The translations under genes and the position numbers were made by a program. Under the pieces are notes generated by a model. The model searched no databases, was not told the origin of the DNA, and saw only the letters and a list, made by a program, of their open reading frames with translations. A stretch of 41,456 nt of DNA, from the NCBI GenBank assembly GCA_022767485.1, contig JALEMY010000075.1, forward strand, positions 1 to 41,456, in the 5' to 3' direction. How positions within the stretch are numbered: position 1 is the stretch's first letter; every line of letters begins with the position of its first letter. Origin of the DNA: Erysipelotrichaceae bacterium (GTDB lineage: Bacteria > Bacillota_I > Bacilli_A > RFN20 > CAG-631). Positions 35,439 through 41,456 of this stretch are shown here, one piece after another.

Positions 35439-36515
35439 TTACATTTCAGCCTCTAATTTTTCTTTTTGTTCTTCATTGGTTAAAGCATCGATAATTTCTT
35501 GAAGTTCACCTTCCATTACACGATCTAATTTTTGAATAGTAAAACCAATTCGATGATCTGTAACACGATTTTGTGGATAATTATACGTTCTAATCTTTTC
35601 TGAACGTTCTCCAGATCCTATTTTAATTTTTCTTTCTTGTCCTAATTTTTCTTCTGCTTGAGAAACATAATAATCTTGTACTTTTGCAGCTAATATTTGC
35701 AAAGCTTTTTCTTTGTTAGCGTGTTGACTTCTGCCATCTTGACAAGCGACTATTATTCCTGTAGGTTCATGAATACAACGAACAGCAGATTCAGTTTTAT
35801 TAATATGTTGTCCACCGGCACCACTTGAACGATAAACTTCGATTGTGACATCTTCCATTTTTAATGATGTATCGCCAAGATCAACTTCTGGCATAACTAA
35901 CACAGTAGCAGTCGATGTATGAATTCTACCTTGTGCTTCCGTACGGGGAACTCTTTGCACACGATGAGCTCCTGATTCATATTTAAACTTACTATAAGCG
36001 CCATCGCCAACAATCATAAAAGAAATCAAAGAATAACCACCAAATTCTGTTTCATTAGAATCGTTTATTTCAATACGATATCCTTGTTGTTCAGCATATC
36101 TTGAATACATTCTAAATAAATCACCAGCGAAAATATTTCCTTCATCGCCACCAGCAGCACCACGAATTTCCATAATTACGTTTTTATCGTCATTTGGATC
36201 TTTTGGTAATAGTAAAACTTTTAGTTTTTCCTCAAGTTCTGCCATTTTATTTAGTGATTCTTCCTCTTCAAGTTGAGCCATCATTACAAGTTCCATATCG
36301 CTTTCATGAGATAATATCCTGGCTTCTTGTAATGTTTTTTGGGCATTTTTATAAGCTATATAAGCTTTGGTAGTTTCTTCAAGTTGCCTTGCTTCCTTAG
36401 ATAATGCCGTGTATTTTTTAATATCAGCAATAACATTATCATCTTCCAAATCATGTTGAATTTGCATATAACGGGCAAGCACTGTTTCCAAACGATCAAT
36501 CATTAATTTATCCAT
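35439..36515 (-). CDS. prfA: peptide chain release factor 1
   Basis: Class I release factor reading UAA and UAG. The catalytic GGQ is at residues 234-236 within SGAGGQHINKTESAVR. The codon-reading tripeptide has the RF1 form P-x-T, here PRT at 190-192 rather than the usual PAT-like version. At 358 residues the length is normal. Its start overlaps the end of the HAD-PHP fusion gene by eight bases, with AAAGGAGG upstream. TGA is also used as a stop in this window, so an RF2 must be encoded elsewhere. Confidence 0.97.
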   Translation of the reverse strand: MDKLMIDRLETVLARYMQIQHDLEDDNVIADIKKYTALSKEARQLEETTKAYIAYKNAQKTLQEARILSHESDMELVMMAQLEEEESLNKMAELEEKLKVLLLPKDPNDDKNVIMEIRGAAGGDEGNIFAGDLFRMYSRYAEQQGYRIEINDSNETEFGGYSLISFMIVGDGAYSKFKYESGAHRVQRVPRTEAQGRIHTSTATVLVMPEVDLGDTSLKMEDVTIEVYRSSGAGGQHINKTESAVRCIHEPTGIIVACQDGRSQHANKEKALQILAAKVQDYYVSQAEEKLGQERKIKIGSGERSEKIRTYNYPQNRVTDHRIGFTIQKLDRVMEGELQEIIDALTNEEQKEKLEAEM

Positions 36516-37920
36516 TATTAACTCCTCCTTTTAAATCATTTATTTCATAAACAACATTTAAATTTAATTCTTTAGCCATATCGCATAGATATTTTACAGC
36601 AATATCGTCTAATTGGTTTGGTGCGTGAGCATCACAACCAATGACAAACTTTATATCATAAGTAGATAAAATCCTAAAGAATTCTTTAAAAGGATATGTA
36701 GGTAACGATAAATTGTTATATACCATCCTTCTTCTTGAACGATAACCAGAGCCTGATAATTCAGCATATAAATGATTATCTTGAATTAATTTTGCAATTT
36801 TATGCGTCAATGCGATTGCTTTATCATCCCATTTTTGATAGCCTTTTAAAAAGCAATCTGGATGAGCAATGTATTTAAACATTTTAGTTTCAACAGCGTT
36901 TTTTAAACATTCATAATATAATTGTAATATATTTTCATCAGTAAATGAATCAGTAAAACAAATTTGTTTATCTCTTGTTTTTTTATCAATTGGTAAATAC
37001 CCATGATTTCCAAAAATTAAGTAATCAACTTGATTGCTGTCAAGCAATTTTTGGTAATATGGCAAATAATAAGGATAATATTCTACTTCTAAAGCAATTT
37101 TAATATCAATTTGATCCTTATATTTTTCCTTTAAAAGTGCTATATCTTCAAAATAAGCTTCATTTTTTCTTAAATCAGGAATCATGATATGATCTGAAAA
37201 ACCTAGTGTTTGATAGCCAGCTTTTATAGCTTCTATAACGTATTCTTCATCAAGTCCAATAGCATGATTACATCTTGCAGTATGTGTGTGATAATTATTT
37301 TTCAACTTATAAGGCAAATCGATAAAATTATATAATTCATTAATTCTTTTTATAACATGTGTTGCATGATGAAAAAATATTCTTGAATCTACATCATATA
37401 AAATACCATCTATTTTAGCATTGTATGCTCCTTCTACATCTAAAAAGCGATCTCCTACTACAACGCACTCATCTTTGTTTAATTTGTGCTTTTCTATCAT
37501 TTTTAATAAGTCGGTTGGGTCTGGTTTATTTGCTTTAATTATTATATCTGTAAAATATGAAGAAATGTTAAATTTTTGTAAATAATCGTATAATGTTTCT
37601 CCTCTATTTGTATAAATAAAGTTTTTTCCACCACTGGCAATAATATTTTTTAAAAGATTTTCAATAGGTAAAAATAGTGTGACTTCAGGTTTGAAATTGA
37701 TATCATGATGATATGAATAAAATATTTCTTTTTCTTCTTCTGTAACATTAAAATGTTCAAATGCAGCAGCAAAAGAAATTTTTAAATAATCAAATACTTC
37801 TTTTTCACTAATTTCACTTTTTCTTGTTGAAAGTAGTGTTTTATATAACGCACGTGAAATATGGGGATATGAATCACATAGCATTCCATCAAAATCAAAG
37901 AAAAAATATTTATATGTCAT
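36508..37920 (-). CDS. HAD hydrolase - PHP phosphatase fusion protein
   Basis: One uninterrupted 470-residue frame with two phosphatase domains. Residues about 1-195 are a HAD hydrolase of the phosphoglycolate phosphatase type: FDFDGMLCDS (Asp9, Asp11), YTN at 103-105, Lys in NKPDP and GDRFLD at 157-161. Residues about 208-470 are a PHP domain like histidinol phosphatase HisK: NYHTHTARCNH, FSDHIMIP, LEVEYYP, GNHGY, AHPDCF and GCDAHAPN supply the metal ligands. Both active sites look intact. The frame opens at 37941, but the ATG at 37920 is six bases behind AAAGGAG. It sits between truA and prfA, coupled to prfA. No histidine genes are nearby, so the substrates are unknown. Confidence 0.88.
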   Translation of the reverse strand: MTYKYFFFDFDGMLCDSYPHISRALYKTLLSTRKSEISEKEVFDYLKISFAAAFEHFNVTEEEKEIFYSYHHDINFKPEVTLFLPIENLLKNIIASGGKNFIYTNRGETLYDYLQKFNISSYFTDIIIKANKPDPTDLLKMIEKHKLNKDECVVVGDRFLDVEGAYNAKIDGILYDVDSRIFFHHATHVIKRINELYNFIDLPYKLKNNYHTHTARCNHAIGLDEEYVIEAIKAGYQTLGFSDHIMIPDLRKNEAYFEDIALLKEKYKDQIDIKIALEVEYYPYYLPYYQKLLDSNQVDYLIFGNHGYLPIDKKTRDKQICFTDSFTDENILQLYYECLKNAVETKMFKYIAHPDCFLKGYQKWDDKAIALTHKIAKLIQDNHLYAELSGSGYRSRRRMVYNNLSLPTYPFKEFFRILSTYDIKFVIGCDAHAPNQLDDIAVKYLCDMAKELNLNVVYEINDLKGGVNNG

Positions 37921-37930
37921 ACAGTCTCCT

Positions 37931-38668
37931 TTAGTATACAACTTTTGTTAAATACAAGCCTTGTGGTTGTGCTTTATAAGAGCACTTTTCATCAACATTT
38001 TCATTCAATAAATGAACAATAAAATCAATATCTTTTTTATTAGTGGCAACAACTAGTAAAGCCCCTACCATCATTCTTACTTGATAGCGCAAAAAGCCAG
38101 AGCCTTGAAAGATAATATTGATACATCCTTTATTTTTTTTTACATCAACATTATAAATTGTTTTTGTAAATGATTGTACTTCTTCAATTTTATTTGTTGT
38201 AAAATTTTTAAAGTTGTGTTCTCCAACAAAAAGCATACTAGCTTTTTTTAATAAATCAATATCAATTTTTTCAAATACATAAGTATAATATCGACTTTTA
38301 AAAACATTTTCTTTTTTAGAATTAATAATTTTATAAGTATATATTTTTTGATGAGATGAATAACGAGCATGAAAATCGTTATGAGCTTTTTCACATTTTA
38401 ATATTCTTATACTATTTGGTAGCATTTCATTTAAAGCTTTTTTTACATTTTTTAAAGGTATTATTTTATCACTTTCAAAGTGAAAGACTTGGCCTAAAGC
38501 ATGAACTTGTTTATCTGTCCTACCACTACCATAAATGACAATCTTTTCTTTAAAAATATATGATAATACATTTTCTATTGTTTCTTGTATTGTGTTTTTA
38601 TCATGTTTTTGTTTTTGATAACCATTAAAAGAAAAACCATCGTAACTAACAACACATTTATATTTCAT
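37931..38668 (-). CDS. truA: tRNA pseudouridine synthase TruA
   Basis: Converts uridines 38-40 in the anticodon arm of many tRNAs to pseudouridine. The catalytic Asp is in GSGRTDKQVHALGQV (Asp52), and other TruA blocks are YDGFSFNGYQ, FHARYSSHQKIYTYKI and GSGFLRYQVRMMVGALL. Length 245 residues is normal. It lies three bases after ecfT, the standard ecfA1-ecfA2-ecfT-truA order of Firmicutes. Confidence 0.97.
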   Translation of the reverse strand: MKYKCVVSYDGFSFNGYQKQKHDKNTIQETIENVLSYIFKEKIVIYGSGRTDKQVHALGQVFHFESDKIIPLKNVKKALNEMLPNSIRILKCEKAHNDFHARYSSHQKIYTYKIINSKKENVFKSRYYTYVFEKIDIDLLKKASMLFVGEHNFKNFTTNKIEEVQSFTKTIYNVDVKKNKGCINIIFQGSGFLRYQVRMMVGALLVVATNKKDIDFIVHLLNENVDEKCSYKAQPQGLYLTKVVY

Positions 38669-38671
38669 ATA

Positions 38672-39577
38672 TTAAAACCATCCTGAAATTATTGAAATTA
38701 TATTTTTAATCATATTAACCCACCATGAATCAGATAGTAATAAACCAAATACTTGCTTGTCAATTAATATAGGTAATACGATAAAAATAGCTAAAATAAT
38801 AAATGAAGCAATGATTGTAATGCTATCATGTTTGTTCCAAGATAGTTTACGATAGCTAGTTCGTTTTGCAAGTGGGTTATAATTTCTAGCTTCCATCGCG
38901 TTTGCAAGTTCATCACTTCGTGATATCGCACTAATAAACAAAGGAATTATTAAAGAAGTAATAGCTACAATTTTTTCTTTAAATTTACCATTTTTAAAAT
39001 CGACTCCTCGTGATGCTTGAGCTTTCATAATTCTATAAGTTTCATCCAATATAGTTGGAATAAATCTTAAAGCAATTGATATTGTCATAGATAAAATGTG
39101 AACATTTATTTTAAATATCTTTAACCATGAAAATAAATCATCGATTGCCACAGTAATATCAAGTGGCTTGGTAGTCGCAGTAAACAATGTTGAAAGCATA
39201 ATCAATAATGCTAATCTAATAACTATTTTCAATGTTTGCGTTATAGAAAGTAAATAAATTTTAAAAATCCACCAATTTATCAATAATATGCCTTCTTTAT
39301 AAATAAACATATTAGCAACAAACAAAAATAACATCATAAACCACATCGGCTTTAATGACTTAAAAATCATTGAAAATTTCAATTTAGCTACTTTGTATAA
39401 CACTAAAAAGAAGATTAAAAGCAAAGCGTAACTCATCCAACCTAAAATCTCGTAATTATCCTTAGATGGATTAATTAAAAAGATAACTACCATAAATACA
39501 AAAAGTAAAACAAATTTATTTCTAGGATCAAGGCGATGAATAAATGTATCCTTATTAACATATTTTCCTAGCGTCAT
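38672..39577 (-). CDS. ecfT: energy-coupling factor transporter transmembrane protein EcfT
   Basis: The membrane scaffold that links two ATPases to interchangeable substrate-binding S components for vitamin and metal uptake. It has several hydrophobic helices at about residues 22-130 and 245-275. The cytoplasmic coupling helices carry the two short motifs that contact the ATPases: AQASRG and MEARNYN. Length 301 residues. The second motif ends Arg-Asn rather than the commoner Arg-Gly. It overlaps ecfA2 by four bases (ATGA). No S component is in the window, so this is a shared (group II) module. Confidence 0.94.
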   Translation of the reverse strand: MTLGKYVNKDTFIHRLDPRNKFVLLFVFMVVIFLINPSKDNYEILGWMSYALLLIFFLVLYKVAKLKFSMIFKSLKPMWFMMLFLFVANMFIYKEGILLINWWIFKIYLLSITQTLKIVIRLALLIMLSTLFTATTKPLDITVAIDDLFSWLKIFKINVHILSMTISIALRFIPTILDETYRIMKAQASRGVDFKNGKFKEKIVAITSLIIPLFISAISRSDELANAMEARNYNPLAKRTSYRKLSWNKHDSITIIASFIILAIFIVLPILIDKQVFGLLLSDSWWVNMIKNIISIISGWF

Positions 39578-40422
39578 AAAGAAATCACATCCTTATACGC
39601 TTTTACAAAGTCGTCAATAGTTTTGATAGTATAATTTTTTATCTTCGGATATTTTTTGCTGATTTTTTCAACAAGATTTATAACATTAGGTAATCCAATA
39701 CCTAATTTATTAACGTTTGATGCATCTTTAAATAAGTTTAAAGGAGTATTATCAAAAACTACTTCACCTTTATTAAAAACAATAACTCGACTTGCATATT
39801 TTATAACATGATCCATTTGATGCGTAACAAGAATTATTGTCTTACCATTATCATTTAACGACTTAAATAATTCCATCATATTATTTGATGATACTGGATC
39901 TAACCCTGCTGTTGGCTCATCAACAATTAAAACATCAGGATTAAAAGCCAAAATTCCAGCAATGGCAACTCTTCTTTTTTCACCACCTGATAATTCAAAT
40001 GGCGATTTAGCTAAAAATGATTCATCTAAATTTACTGTTTTTAAAACTTCGCGAACAATACTATTTGAATTTTGTTCATTAATAAGATTAAAATTTTTTG
40101 GACCAAATAAAATATCTTTTTCTACAGTTTCTTCAAACAATTGATATTCTGGAAACTGAAATACTATTCCGATTTTTTTTCTTAGTTGCTTAATGTCTTT
40201 TATTTTAGCTTTATTTTTAATAACATAATTATCGACTAGTACTTCGCCTGAAGAGGGAATCAATAAACCATTTAAATTTTGAATAAAAGTTGATTTACCA
40301 CTTCCTGTATGTCCTACAATCGCAATAAATTCCCCCTCATCAATATTTAATGAAACATTTTTAATTGCATAAGATTCATTGTTATTATAACTATATGATA
40401 AATTTTTTACTTCAATTTTCAT
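39574..40422 (-). CDS. ecfA2: energy-coupling factor transporter ATPase EcfA2
   Basis: An ABC ATPase of 282 residues. Walker A is GHTGSGKST, the Q-loop is FQFPEYQLFEETVEKDI followed by FGPKNF (the EcfA2 signature), the ABC signature is LSGGEKRRVAIAG, Walker B is VLIVDEPTAGLD and the switch His is VTHQMDH. It pairs with EcfA1 to drive EcfT. Four-base overlaps with both neighbours show tight coupling. Confidence 0.96.
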   Translation of the reverse strand: MKIEVKNLSYSYNNNESYAIKNVSLNIDEGEFIAIVGHTGSGKSTFIQNLNGLLIPSSGEVLVDNYVIKNKAKIKDIKQLRKKIGIVFQFPEYQLFEETVEKDILFGPKNFNLINEQNSNSIVREVLKTVNLDESFLAKSPFELSGGEKRRVAIAGILAFNPDVLIVDEPTAGLDPVSSNNMMELFKSLNDNGKTIILVTHQMDHVIKYASRVIVFNKGEVVFDNTPLNLFKDASNVNKLGIGLPNVINLVEKISKKYPKIKNYTIKTIDDFVKAYKDVISL

Positions 40423-41231
40423 AATTTATCCACCAACTCTTCCAAGGAATAACACTTTTCAATATTAATGCCATTCATCTTTAATTTTTCAATTACCTCA
40501 ATAAAAAATGGTGGAACTAATGAGTTTTCTTCTAATAATTTTTTATTAAACAAAACATCTTTAGGACTTCCAAAAGCAGATATAACTCCATTATTTAAAA
40601 TGAAAACCTCATCAGCATTCAATGCTTCATCTATATGATGAGTAATTGATAAAATAGACATATTAGGATTATTATTTTTGATATTTTTGATAACATTCAT
40701 AATATCTTTTTTTCCTTGTGGATCTAGCATACTTGTAGCCTCATCTAAAACTAGCAAATCAGGATTAAGTGCTAAAGCACCAGCTATAGCAACACGTTGC
40801 TTTTGACCACCAGATAATGAAGTTGGCTCTTCCTTTAAAAAATCAATCATACCAACCTTATAGGCAAATTCATTAATTATATCTTGCATCTTAATAGAGT
40901 CAACACAGCGATTTTCTAAACCAAAGGCAATATCATCTTCAACAGTTGAACCGATGAATTGGTTATCAGGATTTTGAAAGACAATCGCTACGTGATTTCT
41001 TATTTCATCTATTGTTTGTTCTGATAGTTGCTTATTATCGACAATAATATTGCCACTATTTGCTTCTAATAAACCAATAATTAATTTTGCAATTGTCGAT
41101 TTTCCAGAGCCATTATGTCCTAATAAAACATAATATTTACCTTTTTTTATAGCAAAATTTAAGTTTTTTAAAACTAAATTTGAAGAATCATAACCAAATG
41201 ATACATCCTTGAATTCAACAATATTGTCCAT
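40419..41231 (-). CDS. ecfA1: energy-coupling factor transporter ATPase EcfA1
   Basis: An ABC ATPase of 270 residues and first gene of the seven-gene run down to prmC. Walker A is GHNGSGKST, the Q-loop is FQNPDNQFIGSTVEDDIAFGLEN (the EcfA1 signature), the ABC signature is LSGGQKQRVAIAG, Walker B is LLVLDEATSMLD and the switch His is ITHHIDE. The AAGGAGG site precedes the ATG. An extended -10 promoter and an inverted repeat lie directly upstream. Confidence 0.96.
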   Translation of the reverse strand: MDNIVEFKDVSFGYDSSNLVLKNLNFAIKKGKYYVLLGHNGSGKSTIAKLIIGLLEANSGNIIVDNKQLSEQTIDEIRNHVAIVFQNPDNQFIGSTVEDDIAFGLENRCVDSIKMQDIINEFAYKVGMIDFLKEEPTSLSGGQKQRVAIAGALALNPDLLVLDEATSMLDPQGKKDIMNVIKNIKNNNPNMSILSITHHIDEALNADEVFILNNGVISAFGSPKDVLFNKKLLEENSLVPPFFIEVIEKLKMNGINIEKCYSLEELVDKL

Positions 41232-41250
41232 GATTTTTCCTCCTTTTTTT

Positions 41251-41285
41251 ATTATATCATAACTATTTATATATAATAAATAGTT
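41251..41285 (-). promoter_or_regulatory. ecfA1 promoter with 10-bp inverted repeat
   Basis: Minus-strand extended -10, TGATATAAT (41251-41259), with no good -35. Immediately upstream, AACTATTTAT and ATAAATAGTT (41261-41270 and 41276-41285, 5-base gap) form a perfect inverted repeat where the spacer and -35 would lie, a natural operator position. It may also contain a plus-strand -10 (TATAAT, 41272-41277). Confidence 0.5.
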
Positions 41286-41396
41286 TTCAAAATAAAAAGA
41301 CCTAGTTTGAGCAGTGGTTCTTACGCTTTATTGGGTATTAAACTAAAACTTAATAAATCAAAATAAGATAATTTGAAATATAATTATCTTATTTTT
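41284..41396 (+). ncRNA. candidate small RNA
   Basis: No protein gene lies in 41232-41456, yet a strong terminator occurs at 41361-41394 between two diverging promoters. A plus-strand TATAAT at 41272-41277 could start an RNA of about 110 bases. It would contain a TAGTTT/AAACTA stem enclosing a small AGC-GT hairpin, in a stretch less AT-rich than its surroundings. I do not recognise the RNA family. Confidence 0.35.
41361..41394 (+). terminator. strong hairpin terminator without an assigned gene
   Basis: A perfect 13-bp stem (41361-41373 with 41382-41394), 8-base loop and T-rich end. It would work on either strand. Confidence 0.7.
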
Positions 41397-41429
41397 TTGC
41401 TTTTGTTATTCTCTTAATCGGGTATTTGT

Positions 41430-41437
41430 GATATAAT
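41430..41437 (+). promoter_or_regulatory. promoter reading out of the right edge
   Basis: An extended -10, TGTGATATAAT, with the -10 hexamer at 41432-41437, on the plus strand. An ATG at 41452 is the last possible start in the window, but the gene cannot be judged. Confidence 0.5.
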
Positions 41438-41456
41438 ATAACTGAAAAGAGATGAT

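Noticed and set aside
41290-41345. Single stretch with GTTTGAG and AAAAC ends, like a type II CRISPR repeat or tracrRNA anti-repeat
   Set aside because: It occurs once, is 45 bp rather than about 36, and there is no array, no cas gene and no tracrRNA nexus hairpin.

Overview
The window is AT-rich bacterial chromosome with almost every gene on the minus strand. The gene set and order are those of a Bacillus-type Firmicute. The block cysS - rlmB - sigH-like - rpmG - secE - nusG - rplK - rplA - rplJ - rplL - methyltransferase - rpoB - rpoC follows the Bacillus subtilis order but lacks mrnC and yacP/rae1. TGA is used as a stop (for example at the ends of the aspartokinase and ecfA2 genes), so this is not the Mycoplasma/Spiroplasma code. 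RpoB carries Asn at the E. coli 526 position, as described in Mollicutes, and RpoC is much longer than the Bacillus protein. Together these suggest an uncultured member of Bacilli near the Mollicutes/Erysipelotrichia lineages. That placement is inference; no rRNA or tRNA gene was seen.

Layout. 1-2394: a four-gene minus-strand cluster that runs off the left edge, with a small possible regulator, two exported proteins of unknown function and a CpaF/VirB11-type secretion ATPase. 2436-3530: a DUF2188 gene, a small unknown plus-strand gene behind two tandem cre-like boxes, and a hairpin-rich non-coding stretch. 3537-6171: leuS under a T-box. 6195-9099: lysC-like, dapF and dapL, a compact route to meso-diaminopimelate. 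9166-16040: a small membrane protein, a GH13 alpha-glucosidase, a putative M15 peptidoglycan hydrolase and a 1298-residue repeat lipoprotein. 16144-31193: the transcription/translation super-cluster listed above, with an L10 leader, an rplK leader and a two-hairpin attenuator between rplL and the RNA polymerase genes. 31209-33353: pgk and tpiA. 33469-34582: clpP and two small unknown genes. 34592-41259: an unbroken seven-gene minus-strand run ecfA1-ecfA2-ecfT-truA-(HAD-PHP fusion)-prfA-prmC. 41261-41456: an intergenic stretch with an inverted repeat at the ecfA1 promoter and a strong terminator with no protein gene to serve.

How it fits together. Most of the window is housekeeping: transcription, ribosome, aminoacylation, lower glycolysis, vitamin-uptake energising module and translation termination. 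Presence of DAP synthesis and an M15-type hydrolase suggests a real peptidoglycan wall. The least explained parts are the left-edge secretion-like cluster, the HAD-PHP fusion, the large repeat lipoprotein, the RpoC insertion and two candidate structured RNAs (about 3246-3356 and 41284-41396).
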